Shown piece by piece: positions 1 to 9,143 of a stretch of 56,382 nucleotides of DNA (its first letter is position 1; each line of letters opens with the position of its first letter). The notes under the pieces are model-generated. The model was not told the DNA's origin. It did not search any database and worked only from the letters and a program-made list of their open reading frames with translations. The stretch spans positions 1 through 56,382 of the forward strand of contig NZ_JAMXXP010000019.1 in NCBI RefSeq assembly GCF_024129355.1, written 5' to 3'. Origin of the DNA: Acinetobacter lwoffii. GTDB lineage: Bacteria > Pseudomonadota > Gammaproteobacteria > Pseudomonadales > Moraxellaceae. Position numbers and translations under genes: made by a program.

Positions 1-38
1 TAAAAGCTTTATTTTCACCCGATAAAATACCCATAAAA

Positions 39-68
39 CAAGAGGAAGCTCAAATGAGCTTCCTCTTG
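39..68. terminator. Inverted-repeat terminator
   Basis: A perfect 13-bp stem (39-51 with 56-68) with a 4-nt AAAT loop. On the minus strand it is followed by TTTTATG, so it can end the DJ-1/PfpI transcript, whose stop lies about 85 bp away. It could also end a plus-strand gene entering from the left of the window. Confidence 0.7.
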
Positions 69-153
69 TGAAAAATTGTGGGACAGCAATGTCCCGAAGG
101 ACTCTTTTTTATAGGGGAGAACATGGCCAAGATGGGAAATATTTTTTAAGACT

Positions 154-672
154 TTATGATTTTAAAACATCCAAACATTCATGAATAAAAATGGGTAAAT
201 CATTGGGTAGGCGCGATGAAATCAACTGATTATTGTCATTCACCAGTTCCGCATCATAATACGTTCCACCGGCACGTTGTACGCGACTGGCATGCGCGCG
301 AATACTGGTAATAATTCGATTTTTTAGTACATCTGCTTCGCACAGTAATAATGATGCATCACATAAACTAAAGATGGTTTTCTTGGCCTGGTTAAAAGCT
401 TGGATAAATTGAAGCACCCGGAGATCGGTAGATAAAGAAACTGCAGATTCACCGCCAGGGATCAGCAAGGCATCAAAATCATCAATACTGATTTGTTCGA
501 TGCCCCGGTCAATCGTCACTGCAGAACAGCCATGCAGACCATAGACCACTCTTCCTACATTAAACTCAATATTACAGATGCTATGCTTTGCTTCCAGCAA
601 GGCCGCAACGGGTTCAAGATATTCCTGATCTTCAAAATTATTCGTCAAAAGTACAGCTATTCTTTTTGGCAT
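154..672 (-). CDS. DJ-1/PfpI family protein
   Basis: This is a 172-residue single-domain protein of the DJ-1/PfpI (class I amidotransferase-like) superfamily. These are small cytosolic proteins; members include glyoxalases, deglycases and stress proteins. The sequence shows an N-terminal beta strand (KRIAVLLTNNFEDQEY), the IPGGES turn, and a nucleophile elbow at SLCDAS. The presumed catalytic Cys is followed by Asp rather than the usual His, so the exact activity cannot be assigned. The start is placed at the ATG giving MPKRIAV; a GTG three codons upstream is possible. It is divergent from pheA and transcribed alone. Confidence 0.75.
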   Translation of the reverse strand: MPKRIAVLLTNNFEDQEYLEPVAALLEAKHSICNIEFNVGRVVYGLHGCSAVTIDRGIEQISIDDFDALLIPGGESAVSLSTDLRVLQFIQAFNQAKKTIFSLCDASLLLCEADVLKNRIITSIRAHASRVQRAGGTYYDAELVNDNNQLISSRLPNDLPIFIHECLDVLKS

Positions 673-1159
673 GACTGACACCCAAACGCTTGTTTTAAGT
701 TAGACTATCTATGATTGGTTAAAAAATCGTCTCTGCTTTGTAATTGAGTAGTGATTTAATGTAAAAAATAAGTGAAATCAAAGAGAAGTCGATAAAAATG
801 GGGTTGCAGAGTGTGCATTTTATTGTGAAATCTATCTTAGATATGAATGGTTCAAAAATGACGTGTGAAAAGTAATTATTTTAATTTTCTTATGCTTAAA
901 ACCGCTATATAGATTAAGAAATAGTGATATTTCATCTTCCTTAAAATCAGTTAATATGGACAGGCAAAGTTTACAATTTAATAATGTAAATCAAGCAGAA
1001 AAGCTGAAGTAAATGTTACCAGATATGACCAAAAGCGATAAATGGTTAAAATCAACTGTATGTTTTTAAGACTTAATCTACCAATGTCATATTGCGTAAC
1101 ATTTGAAAGCTCACTATTGTTATACTGAACAGATAAGGTTTATGAAGGGCGACAGAACA
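673..1159. other. Intergenic region between DJ-1 gene and pheA
   Basis: This AT-rich divergent promoter region has no credible ORF, RNA gene or strong hairpin. The only element I can support is the extended -10 box just ahead of pheA, listed separately. Confidence 0.5.
1118..1126 (+). promoter_or_regulatory. Extended -10 promoter of pheA
   Basis: TGTTATACT is an extended -10 element (TGn plus TATACT at 1121-1126). The predicted start of transcription is near 1133, just ahead of the GAAGGG ribosome site at 1144-1149. The TTG at 1103 lies upstream of this promoter, which argues against it as the start codon. Confidence 0.55.
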
Positions 1160-2269
1160 ATGATCAACGACGATCAAAACACCACGACTTCTCTTGATTT
1201 GGCAAAAATTCGTGAAGATATCGATTCTGTTGATCAGCAAATTCAGCAATTGATTAACCGTCGGGCACGTTTGGCTGAAGCTGTGGCAAAAGCAAAGTTT
1301 GCTTCAGAAGAGAATCCGCTGTTTTACCGTCCAGAACGTGAAGCTCAGGTTTTGCGTAATGTCATGGAACGTAATGAAGGGCCATTGTCTGATACCACCA
1401 TGGCACGTCTGTTCCGTGAAATCATGTCGGCCTGTCTGGCACTTGAAGCTCCGCAAAGCATTGCTTTCTTGGGACCAGTCGGGACCTATACTCATTCTGC
1501 GGTACTCAAGCACTTTGGCCATGATGCTGTGGTTCGTCCTTTACCGACCATTGATGAAGTTTTCCGTGACGTGGAAGCGGGTAGTGCCCATTATGGTCTG
1601 GTGCCGGTAGAAAATTCCTCTGAAGGCGTGGTTAACCATACTTTAGACTGTTTCAAAACCTCGAACCTGAATGTAATTGGCGAAGTTGAATTACCGATTC
1701 ACCATCAGTTCCTGATTTCTGAAAATACCCGTAAAGACAGCATCAAACAGATTTATGCGCATCAGCAGACTTTGGCACAGTGCCGTAAGTGGCTGGATGC
1801 GCATTATCCAGGCGTGGAACGTGTCGCTTTAAGCTCCAACGCAGAAGCAGCGCGCCGTATTCGTAATGAATGGCATTCTGCCGCGATTGCCTCTGAAATT
1901 GCTGCGAGTATCTATGATCTCGAAATCATGCATAGCAATATCGAGGACAATCCGGAAAATACCACACGCTTCCTGGTGATTGGCCGTGAAAAAGTGCCAC
2001 AAAGTGGTAATGACAAGACTTCATTACTGATTTCAGCACATGATCGTGCCGGGGCTTTGCTGGAAATTCTGGCGCCGTTTGCCAAGCACAATATCAGTCT
2101 GACCAGCATTGAAACCCGTCCTGCACTTCCTGAAAAATGGGCTTATGTGTTCTTCATTGATCTTGAAGGCCATATTGAGCAGGAACACGTGAAAGCAGCC
2201 ATTGAAGAAATTCGTCCTTTGGTTAAAGAAGTTCGCGTGCTCGGTTCATATCCTGCAGCTGTACTTTAA
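1160..2269 (+). CDS. pheA: Chorismate mutase / prephenate dehydratase
   Basis: Bifunctional P-protein of phenylalanine synthesis (369 residues). It converts chorismate to prephenate and then phenylpyruvate in the cytosol. Residues about 14-97 are the AroQ-type chorismate mutase helices. Residues about 100-275 form the prephenate dehydratase domain, with GPVGTYTH and the NTTRF motif near 267-271. The C-terminus is an ACT domain with ETRP near 319, the family's phenylalanine feedback site. The start is the ATG at 1160, with GAAGGG 10 nt upstream; an in-frame TTG at 1103 lies upstream of the promoter. It is the first gene of a block with hisC and tyrA-aroA, as in Pseudomonas. Confidence 0.95.
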   Translation: MINDDQNTTTSLDLAKIREDIDSVDQQIQQLINRRARLAEAVAKAKFASEENPLFYRPEREAQVLRNVMERNEGPLSDTTMARLFREIMSACLALEAPQSIAFLGPVGTYTHSAVLKHFGHDAVVRPLPTIDEVFRDVEAGSAHYGLVPVENSSEGVVNHTLDCFKTSNLNVIGEVELPIHHQFLISENTRKDSIKQIYAHQQTLAQCRKWLDAHYPGVERVALSSNAEAARRIRNEWHSAAIASEIAASIYDLEIMHSNIEDNPENTTRFLVIGREKVPQSGNDKTSLLISAHDRAGALLEILAPFAKHNISLTSIETRPALPEKWAYVFFIDLEGHIEQEHVKAAIEEIRPLVKEVRVLGSYPAAVL

Positions 2270-2335
2270 GTCAGCTATCCGTGGTTAGGGCGAGGGTGCT
2301 GACCACTGTTTTATACCTAAAATTGGAAGTCTAAA

Positions 2336-3427
2336 ATGTCGTTTGTTCCAGCCAATTCAGGCATCTCAAAATTAAAGCCATATCAACCGGGTAAGCCGAT
2401 CAGTGAACTTGAGCGCGAGTTGGGGCTTACCGATATCGTCAAACTGGCTTCAAATGAAAATCCGCTGGGTTGTTCAGATAAAGTCAAAGAAGCGGTCGCT
2501 GCGGAAATTTCTGAAATTGGCCGTTATCCGGATGGTGGTGGTTTTATCCTGAAAGATCAGATCAAGGCCCAGTTTGGTTTTAATCACGATCAGATTACCT
2601 TGGGGAATGGTTCAAACGACTTACTGGAAATGTTTGCCCGCGCATTCGTTTCAGAAAATGATTCGGTGGTGTATAGCCAGCATGCTTTTGCAGTTTATGC
2701 ATTGGTGACTCAAGCCATTAATGCACAAGCGATTGAAGTGCCAGCTAAAGGCTTTTCGCATGACTTGGAAGCAATGGCGGCTGCAATTCAAGACAATACC
2801 AAACTCGTCTTCATTGCAAACCCGAATAATCCAACAGGAACCTGGTTTGAAGAAGCTGAATTTGAAGCGTTCATGCAAAAAGTTCCTGCCAATGTCATCG
2901 TGGTTCTGGATGAAGCCTATGTGGAATATTTCCCGGAAAACTTCAACAGTCTGAAATTCTTGGCTCAATATCCAAACCTGATCGTTAGCCGTACTTTGTC
3001 GAAGTGCTATGGTCTGGCTGCACTACGTGTTGGTTTTGCTCTGGCTTCAGTAGAAGTGACGGATTATCTCAATCGTATTCGTCAGCCATTTAATGTCAAC
3101 CATCTTGCGATGGTGGCTGCGGTGGCTGCACTGAAAGATGAAGATTTTATCGCGCGTTCTCGTGAAGTGAATAAAGCCGGTATGGCGCAACTTGAAGCTG
3201 GTTTTAAGGCTTTGGGTCTTAACTATGTGCCTTCACGTGCCAACTTTATCTTGGTAGATGTACAGGCAGACCCATCAGCAACCTTCAATGGTCTGCTCAA
3301 GCAAGGGGTGATTGTACGTCCGGTCGGTATTTCTAATCACATTCGGGTATCGATTGGTACTGAAGCAGAAAATGCGAAATTCTTGAGCGCATTGGCTAAA
3401 GTACTCGGTTTAGAGGCAAAAGCTTAA
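2336..3427 (+). CDS. hisC: Histidinol-phosphate / aromatic aminotransferase
   Basis: PLP-dependent fold-type I aminotransferase (363 residues) of the HisC family. It shows NPNNPTG (162-168), the DEAYVEY strand near 192 and the PLP-binding lysine at about K223 in SKCYGLAALRVG. The family converts imidazole-acetol phosphate to histidinol phosphate. Copies lying between pheA and tyrA often also transaminate phenylpyruvate and hydroxyphenylpyruvate, and context suggests that role here, by inference. It starts 66 bp after pheA, with GGAAG upstream of its ATG, and ends 3 bp before tyrA-aroA, so the three are probably co-transcribed. Confidence 0.92.
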   Translation: MSFVPANSGISKLKPYQPGKPISELERELGLTDIVKLASNENPLGCSDKVKEAVAAEISEIGRYPDGGGFILKDQIKAQFGFNHDQITLGNGSNDLLEMFARAFVSENDSVVYSQHAFAVYALVTQAINAQAIEVPAKGFSHDLEAMAAAIQDNTKLVFIANPNNPTGTWFEEAEFEAFMQKVPANVIVVLDEAYVEYFPENFNSLKFLAQYPNLIVSRTLSKCYGLAALRVGFALASVEVTDYLNRIRQPFNVNHLAMVAAVAALKDEDFIARSREVNKAGMAQLEAGFKALGLNYVPSRANFILVDVQADPSATFNGLLKQGVIVRPVGISNHIRVSIGTEAENAKFLSALAKVLGLEAKA

Positions 3428-3430
3428 ACC

Positions 3431-5677
3431 ATGTCGCAGCCACTGTTTGAAAAAGTTGCATTTATCGGGCTTGGACTGATTGGTTCAAGTCTGGCGCGTG
3501 TCATTCGAGCCGAGCATTTGGCCAATGACATTGTTGCATCGACACGTTCACAAAAGACTTTGGAAGATGCTAAATCTCTTGGCCTGATTTCCGAAGGCTA
3601 TGCCGATCCTTTAGAGGCGGTCAAAGGCGCTGATCTGGTGGTACTGGCATTGCCGGTACGTGCCACGCAAAAGGTGCTGGAAGCTATCAAGCCTTATTTA
3701 TCTGCCAATACCATTATTACTGATGTGGGTAGTACCAAAGGTAATGTGGTCGATGCAGCGAAAGCGGTTTTTGGCGATGAACTGCCTGAAGGTTTTGTAC
3801 CGGGCCATCCGATTGCAGGTGCCGAGCATACCGGGGTGCATGCAGGTAAAGTTGATTTATTTGCCAATCACAAGGTGATCTTGACGCCACTGCCAAGCAG
3901 TGCAGACTGGGCCGTCGATAAACTGATTCAGCTGTGGCAAGCGGCGAAAGCCGAAGTGATTTGTATGGATGTCGACAAGCACGATGAAGTGCTGGCGCAT
4001 ACCAGTCATCTTCCGCATCTCATGGCATTCAACTTGGTTGAGCAATTGGCCAAGCGTGAAGACAATTTAGATATATTTCGTTATGCTGCCGGTGGCTTCC
4101 GGGATTTCTCGCGAATTGCCGCTAGCGATCCACAAATGTGGCATGACATCTTTTTTGCCAACAAAAAAGCAGTTCTGAATGCTGTTGATGGCTTTGAACA
4201 GCAGCTCGCGATTATTCGCAAATTGATTGAAGATGAAGATTCCCACGCATTGATGGGCTTATTGAGTCATGCGCAGGCAGCTCGCCAGCATTTCAACCAT
4301 ATGCTCGCCAAGAAACCTTTCATGGAGAAAAATAAAGTGACACAACAATTTACCATTCAGCCGGGTGCCAAGAAATTTCAGGGTAAATTTACCGTGCCAG
4401 GTGACAAATCTGTGTCACATCGCTCGATCATGTTTGGTGCGATTGCAGAAGGTACCACACATGTGACCGGCTTTTTGGAAGGTGAGGATGCTCTAGCGAC
4501 ACTGCAAGCTTTCCGTGATATGGGAGTCAGCATTGAAGGCCCTAAAAATGGTGAAGTCACCATTCATGGTGTTGGCATGCAAGGCTTAAAAGCGCCGCAG
4601 TCTGCCATTTATATGGGCAACTCAGGCACTTCAATGCGTTTGCTGTCGGGTATGCTAGCAGCACAGAAATTTGATTCAGTGATGACAGGGGATGCGTCAT
4701 TGTCTAAACGTCCAATGGAGCGTATTGCCAAGCCTTTACGTGAAATGGGCGCGCAAATTCAGACCACTGGTGAGCGAGGTACGCCACCTGTATCCATCAC
4801 CGGCAACCAAAACCTGAAAGGGATTCAGTACGATTTGCCAATGGCATCAGCTCAGGTAAAATCAGGGATTCTGCTGGCAGGTCTATGGGCAGAAGGTGAA
4901 ACTTCGGTGACTGAACCAGAACCAACACGCGACCATACTGAACGTATGCTACGTGCCTTTGGTTATGAAGTGAAAACAGAAGGCAACCGAATTTCACTGC
5001 AAGGTGGCGGAAAGCTGGTTGGAACCAATATTCAGGTGCCTTCAGATATTTCTTCTGCTGCTTTCTTTATGGTCGGTGCGGCCATTACTGAAAACTCGGA
5101 TGTGACCCTTGAAGCAGTTGGCATTAACCCGACCCGTACTGGTGTGGTCGAAATCCTCAAGCAAATGGGTGCGGACATTACAGTTGAAAACGAGCGTATT
5201 GCAGGCGGTGAACCGATTGCCGATATTCGTATCCGTGGTACACGTACCTTAAAAGGCATTCATATGCCGGAAGATCAGGTGCCATTGGCAATTGATGAAT
5301 TCCCGGCGCTATTCATTGCGGCTGCATGTGCCGAAGGTCAAACCATCCTGACCGGTGCTGCCGAGCTTCGCGTAAAAGAATCGGATCGTATTCAAGTGAT
5401 GGCCGACGGTCTTCAAACCATGGGCATCGACTGTACCCCAACGGACGATGGCATCATCATTGAAGGTAAGGGCAAGTCTGGTGACTGGTCGCCAATCTTT
5501 ACGGGTGGTGAAATTGAATCGCATCACGATCACCGTATCGCGATGAGTTTTTCGATTGCCGGTTTGCGTAATTCGGAGCAGATCAAGATTGTCGGTACTG
5601 AAACGGTCGCAACCAGTTTCCCGACCTTCACAGAATTGACCTCAATCGCAGGATTGCCAATTCAAGTGTCAGAATAA
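3431..5677 (+). CDS. tyrA-aroA: Prephenate dehydrogenase / EPSP synthase fusion
   Basis: A 748-residue two-enzyme fusion. Residues 1 to about 295 are TyrA: the NAD-binding GLGLIGSS motif (13-20), GHPIAGAE (124-131) and HLPH (192-195); this half oxidises prephenate or arogenate toward tyrosine. From about 305 the chain is AroA (5-enolpyruvylshikimate-3-phosphate synthase): GDKSVSHRS with Lys325, the GNSGTSMRLL loop and GDASLSKRPMERI. AroA makes the chorismate precursor used by PheA upstream and TyrA itself. There is no stop or ribosome site at the joint, so the fusion is real. It ends at a strong terminator. Confidence 0.95.
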   Translation: MSQPLFEKVAFIGLGLIGSSLARVIRAEHLANDIVASTRSQKTLEDAKSLGLISEGYADPLEAVKGADLVVLALPVRATQKVLEAIKPYLSANTIITDVGSTKGNVVDAAKAVFGDELPEGFVPGHPIAGAEHTGVHAGKVDLFANHKVILTPLPSSADWAVDKLIQLWQAAKAEVICMDVDKHDEVLAHTSHLPHLMAFNLVEQLAKREDNLDIFRYAAGGFRDFSRIAASDPQMWHDIFFANKKAVLNAVDGFEQQLAIIRKLIEDEDSHALMGLLSHAQAARQHFNHMLAKKPFMEKNKVTQQFTIQPGAKKFQGKFTVPGDKSVSHRSIMFGAIAEGTTHVTGFLEGEDALATLQAFRDMGVSIEGPKNGEVTIHGVGMQGLKAPQSAIYMGNSGTSMRLLSGMLAAQKFDSVMTGDASLSKRPMERIAKPLREMGAQIQTTGERGTPPVSITGNQNLKGIQYDLPMASAQVKSGILLAGLWAEGETSVTEPEPTRDHTERMLRAFGYEVKTEGNRISLQGGGKLVGTNIQVPSDISSAAFFMVGAAITENSDVTLEAVGINPTRTGVVEILKQMGADITVENERIAGGEPIADIRIRGTRTLKGIHMPEDQVPLAIDEFPALFIAAACAEGQTILTGAAELRVKESDRIQVMADGLQTMGIDCTPTDDGIIIEGKGKSGDWSPIFTGGEIESHHDHRIAMSFSIAGLRNSEQIKIVGTETVATSFPTFTELTSIAGLPIQVSE

Positions 5678-5693
5678 TTTTTAAAATTATGTG

Positions 5694-5726
5694 AAACAGC
5701 CAAGCTTTTGCTTGGCTGTTTTGTTT
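5694..5726 (+). terminator. Terminator of the pheA-hisC-tyrA/aroA block
   Basis: A perfect stem of at least 10 bp (ACAGCCAAGC with GCTTGGCTGT) and a TTTT loop, followed by TTTGTTT, starting 17 bp after the aroA stop. Confidence 0.85.
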
Positions 5727-5776
5727 ATATTGCTTATGCTAAACCCATATAAGAAAAAAGCCATTTGGAAGTAGCG

Positions 5777-6139
5777 ATGCGAAAATTAAAATTCATGGCC
5801 AATACCCAGAGCCAAACACCACGGGATGGTCAGGAAACCCAGGAATATGTAGCACATTTACTTGCCGAAAAATTAGGCAAATATGGTTTTCAGACCTTAA
5901 GCCAAAGTGGAGCTCAGGTTGCCGTCAGCGTGGAAGACCATGCGCTGCCTTTATCTGTGAGTTGCGAAACCAGAGATGAACAAGGGCATCTGGTTTGTGA
6001 AATTGCCTCATATCCTGAAGAAGAACAGGACTGGCTGGATCGTATCACCGAAAGAAGTTTGCTTAATCAGCTTGCACAGGCAGTGGAAACCTCTCTAAAA
6101 GAGCAGGAAAGCTTTAGCGAGTTTGAATGGAAGAGCTAA
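5777..6139 (+). CDS. Uncharacterised small protein upstream of GNAT
   Basis: A 120-residue soluble protein with no signal peptide or membrane segment; I do not recognise its family. The N-terminus is basic (MRKLKFMANTQ). The rest has alternating polar and hydrophobic strands and is acidic and glutamate-rich toward the end. The start is the ATG at 5777, with GGAAG 5-6 nt upstream; a TTG at 5765 would overlap that site. Its last 13 bp overlap the next gene (GNAT), so translation of the two is probably coupled and their roles may be linked. Confidence 0.7.
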   Translation: MRKLKFMANTQSQTPRDGQETQEYVAHLLAEKLGKYGFQTLSQSGAQVAVSVEDHALPLSVSCETRDEQGHLVCEIASYPEEEQDWLDRITERSLLNQLAQAVETSLKEQESFSEFEWKS

Positions 6140-6669
6140 TTCAACAGAATCAATCAGCTTTGCCTACACTGCAAAGTCAACGCTTGATCCTGAATTGTTT
6201 TAAATCAGCCGATGCCAAAGAAACTTATGCTTCAATTACGCCGAGTTTGACACGTTTTATGGCGTGGGACCCACCACAATCTGAACAGGGATTTGCAACA
6301 GTCTGGCAAAATTGGCTGGAAAATATGACTGATTATAAAGAATATGTATTTGTGATCCGTCATATTGAAACACAAGAATTTATTGGGCTATGTGGTTTGC
6401 ATCGACTTCATGATGAAATACCTGAAGTCGGTATTTGGATTCGTGAAACTGCGCATGGTCATCATTATGGACATGAGGCAGTGCATTGTGTTGTGGCCTA
6501 TGCTTTTAATACATTAGGGATTCAAGTCTTAAGCTACCCGGTAGCAGAAGAAAACTGGGCTAGCCGTAAAATTGCAGAACGCTTGGGTGGAAAAATTCTC
6601 CGTTACATCGATAAGCCTAAATATCGGGCTGTGATGTATGAAATTTTTGCAGAAGATTTTGTCTTTTAA
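6127..6669 (+). CDS. GNAT family N-acetyltransferase (RimJ/RimL-like)
   Basis: A 180-residue acetyltransferase of the RimJ/RimL-like GNAT group, which transfers acetyl from acetyl-CoA to protein N-termini or small amines. The N-terminal strand SQRLILNCFKSAD and the central GLCGLHRLHDEIPEVGIWI are typical. The acetyl-CoA loop GHHYGHEAV stands where Q/RxxGxG/A is expected, and NWASRKIAERLGG is the usual C-terminal helix. The substrate cannot be told from sequence. It overlaps the preceding small gene by 13 bp and ends at a bidirectional terminator. Confidence 0.85.
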   Translation: MEELIQQNQSALPTLQSQRLILNCFKSADAKETYASITPSLTRFMAWDPPQSEQGFATVWQNWLENMTDYKEYVFVIRHIETQEFIGLCGLHRLHDEIPEVGIWIRETAHGHHYGHEAVHCVVAYAFNTLGIQVLSYPVAEENWASRKIAERLGGKILRYIDKPKYRAVMYEIFAEDFVF

Positions 6670-6670
6670 T

Positions 6671-6700
6671 AAAAAAACCCATCATCTGATGGGTTTTTTT
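6671..6700. terminator. Bidirectional terminator
   Basis: A 14-bp inverted repeat, AAAAAAACCCATCA with its complement, lies between two convergent genes. The flanking A and T tracts allow termination in both directions. Confidence 0.88.
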
Positions 6701-6702
6701 AT

Positions 6703-7335
6703 TTAGCCAAGCGCTAAGTACCGGGTCATTGCGATCCGTAATTGCTTTAAATAGCCGGTAAAGAAATGGTTGGCACCAGGTAATACGGTCACTAAATGGC
6801 GTTGTGGCTTTGCCCATTCAATCATATCTGAGAGCAAAGTCACTTCATCGGCTTCGCCATGAATGAACAGAATGTCGCCTTTAATGGCGGGCGTCACATA
6901 ATGGCGAATACCAGCCACTGTTGCAGTCGGCAGACCACATAAAATGGTTTGCTTTGGTTGCAATTCTACCGGTAAGGCTGCATAGCTTTTTGCCATGACA
7001 TGCGCACCAAAACTAAAACCGCCTGCATAAAAAGGCAGGGCAATATGCTGGTTGCGAGCGAACCGAATGACTTCTAATACATCATCCGTCTCACCGAAGC
7101 CCTCGTCGTGTATACCTTCACTTTTACCAGAACCACGGAAACTTGGACGATACACAATACAGCCACGTTCCAGATACATTTGTGCCAGTAAAACCGGAAC
7201 CTTATGTTGTGGTGTACCGCCTTGCAATGGATGGGGGTGACAAACTACCGCGAATCCTTTCACTTCACCCTGAGGATAATCCACAAAAACTTCAATCTGA
7301 CCCGCAGGCCCTTGAAGAAAAATTTGCTCGGGCAT
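6703..7335 (-). CDS. Alpha/beta hydrolase (COG2945-like)
   Basis: A 210-residue cytosolic serine hydrolase fold. HPHPLQGG (33-40) forms the oxyanion region, RPSFRGSGKSEG follows, the nucleophile elbow is GGFSFG with Ser108, and the likely acid and base are Asp163 and His190. These match the small alpha/beta hydrolase group that includes uncharacterised dienelactone-hydrolase-like proteins. The substrate is unknown. It converges on the GNAT gene and is divergent from yaaA. Confidence 0.85.
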   Translation of the reverse strand: MPEQIFLQGPAGQIEVFVDYPQGEVKGFAVVCHPHPLQGGTPQHKVPVLLAQMYLERGCIVYRPSFRGSGKSEGIHDEGFGETDDVLEVIRFARNQHIALPFYAGGFSFGAHVMAKSYAALPVELQPKQTILCGLPTATVAGIRHYVTPAIKGDILFIHGEADEVTLLSDMIEWAKPQRHLVTVLPGANHFFTGYLKQLRIAMTRYLALG

Positions 7336-7458
7336 ATAAAAACCGATGATTAACAGGAGAATCGTGCATTTTAACGATTATGGTGAATAAAAACATGAAT
7401 TGGAATTAAAATAAGCAGACTGATATAGTTTGATTAATCATTTTTTGACCAGGTTGCC

Positions 7459-8241
7459 ATGCTCGCTTTAATTTCTCCAGCCAAAACTCTCGATTACGAT
7501 ACTCCATTACCGACTGACCAATTTACTCAAGCGAGATTATTAGAACATTCACAGGACTTGATCAACGTTTGTCGCACACTTTCTGCAACAGAAATTTCCA
7601 GCTTAATGAGTGTTAGTGAAAAAATTGCCACTTTAAATACCGCACGTTTTAATGACTGGCAACCGGATTTTAATTTAGCCAATGCCCGTCAGGCGATTTT
7701 TGCATTTAAAGGCGATGTCTATACCGGACTGGATGCCTATAGTTTAAAACATGAAGATCTGCACTATGCACAAGACCGTTTACGCATGTTGTCTGGATTA
7801 TATGGACTCTTACGTCCCTTGGATTTGATGATGCCGTACCGTCTGGAAATGGGAACCAAATTGGCCAATTCCCGCGGGCATAACCTATATGACTTCTGGG
7901 CACATCACATTACTGATCTGATTAATCAGGATCTAGCAGCAGCAAATTCTGAAATCCTGGTGAATATCGCCTCTGATGAATATTACAAATCAGTCAACGA
8001 GTGCAAAATTCAGGCAGACATTATCAAGCCGGTATTTCTGGATCAGAAAAATGGCAAATATAAAGTGATTAGTTTCTATGCCAAAAAAGCACGCGGTCTC
8101 ATGGCGCGTTTTATGATTGAAAATAAAATTGATCGTATAGAGGGGCTAAAAGCTTTTAATACTGATGGCTATTATTTTGATGCAGACAGTTCACTCAAAG
8201 GAGAACTGGTGTTTAAGCGTGATGAACAACTGAGTGCATAA
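7459..8241 (+). CDS. yaaA: Peroxide stress resistance protein YaaA
   Basis: A 260-residue member of the YaaA/UPF0246 family. In E. coli YaaA is induced by OxyR and lowers free iron during peroxide stress, limiting Fenton damage to DNA. Family hallmarks are the N-terminal [43 protein letters not shown] and the C-terminal FNTDGYYFD. Length is normal. It starts at an ATG with AGG 6 nt upstream. It is monocistronic and followed by a long imperfect hairpin. No OxyR box was identified by eye. Confidence 0.95.
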   Translation: MLALISPAKTLDYDTPLPTDQFTQARLLEHSQDLINVCRTLSATEISSLMSVSEKIATLNTARFNDWQPDFNLANARQAIFAFKGDVYTGLDAYSLKHEDLHYAQDRLRMLSGLYGLLRPLDLMMPYRLEMGTKLANSRGHNLYDFWAHHITDLINQDLAAANSEILVNIASDEYYKSVNECKIQADIIKPVFLDQKNGKYKVISFYAKKARGLMARFMIENKIDRIEGLKAFNTDGYYFDADSSLKGELVFKRDEQLSA

Positions 8242-8252
8242 ATGAGATGATT

Positions 8253-8292
8253 CCCAGTATCCAGCATGAGGATATGTATGCCGGATATTGGG
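8253..8292 (+). other. Imperfect hairpin after yaaA
   Basis: CCCAGTATCCAGCAT pairs with ATGCCGGATATTGGG around a 10-nt loop, with one mismatch and one G-T pair. There is no clean T tract after it, so it may be a 3' mRNA-stabilising structure or a weak terminator for yaaA. Confidence 0.5.
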
Positions 8293-8725
8293 ATGTCTTT
8301 ATCATGGTTAGGTTCTTAAATAGTGTTCAACGATTTGACTCTATGATGAGTGAAGTGTGGATGAACTGCATAATGAAAACTTCAAGATAATTAAAAATAA
8401 AAATATCGCCAAAAGCTTTGAAATCCCTCGCAAAATCTCCTTTATTTAGATCATTTTATTCTAAAAATTAAAGTTGAGCATTCTTGGAAAAGGCCGATAA
8501 AATAAATCGAAATAAGTTCTATTGAATAGGTTAGATTTTATTTATCTACATATTTTAATGTTGAATAAACTTCTTTTAGATATTTTGAAAAATATATTAA
8601 ATTCAATTGTTTAGTTTTTGTTTAAAAGAATTTTTAATAGTGTCGATTTTTTGAAAAAAGAATTATAAATTAATTAAGTATTAATAAATAAAACTACATA
8701 AAATTAATATTTAGAGGATGAATAA

Positions 8726-8788
8726 ATGCCTTCTATCGGGTTAAATGTAAACTATGTCACAAGTTTGTTAGGTTTTTTGTTAGCATAA
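8726..8788 (+). CDS. Candidate 20-residue hydrophobic peptide
   Basis: An ATG preceded at 6-nt spacing by AGAGGA opens a 20-codon frame ending in the hydrophobic run SLLGFLLA before TAA. No homologue is recognised. The ribosome site is the main argument; chance is not excluded in such AT-rich DNA. It lies 31 bp upstream of a second small ORF, so the two could share one transcript, or this one could be a leader peptide. Confidence 0.3.
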   Translation: MPSIGLNVNYVTSLLGFLLA

Positions 8789-8819
8789 TTGCATAGTGTT
8801 ACAAAGCAGCATAATAAAA

Positions 8820-8981
8820 ATGAAAATATATGCTATCCCTGTTTTTGCCTTAATGATCAGTTTATTAGGATTTTGTGTCCATAAACAGTCCGAAATCAGA
8901 AAATATGAAAAGATCCGTCATGTCTTGAACGATGGACGTGATTCAAGCAAATTGCTGGAATCCAATCGACATCGACATTAA
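8820..8981 (+). CDS. Candidate 53-residue membrane-anchored protein
   Basis: The frame begins at an ATG at 8820 and encodes a hydrophobic N-terminal segment (YAIPVFALMISLLGFCVH), then a charged tail rich in Lys, Arg and His ending in NRHRH. That layout suggests a single-pass inner-membrane peptide with a basic soluble tail. The region before the ATG has no clear Shine-Dalgarno site; a GTG at 8796 would extend it by eight residues. Family unknown. Local base composition is more even than in the surrounding AT-rich DNA, which favours coding. Confidence 0.4.
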   Translation: MKIYAIPVFALMISLLGFCVHKQSEIRKYEKIRHVLNDGRDSSKLLESNRHRH

Positions 8982-9128
8982 GCAGGTTGTACTATCTTCC
9001 TCCCGCCAATTGGGTCGAATTAATAAAATTAAATCAATAATAAATATAATAAAATTTTTTAAATATTCATCTTGAATATATTAATTTCTAATAAAGTGTA
9101 AAATCAAATAAGCAATAAGAAATCAATG

Positions 9129-9137
9129 TGTTATAAT
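9129..9137 (+). promoter_or_regulatory. Extended -10 promoter of candidate small RNA
   Basis: TGTTATAAT is a perfect TATAAT (9132-9137) with the TGn extension. There is no good -35 hexamer at 17 nt, as is usual for extended -10 promoters. Predicted transcription start is about 9143-9145. Confidence 0.6.
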
Positions 9138-9143
9138 TTGCCA

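Noticed and set aside
1103..1159. Longer pheA start at TTG 1103
   Set aside because: It lies upstream of the extended -10 promoter, so it would not be transcribed; ATG 1160 has a ribosome site and gives the usual N-terminus.
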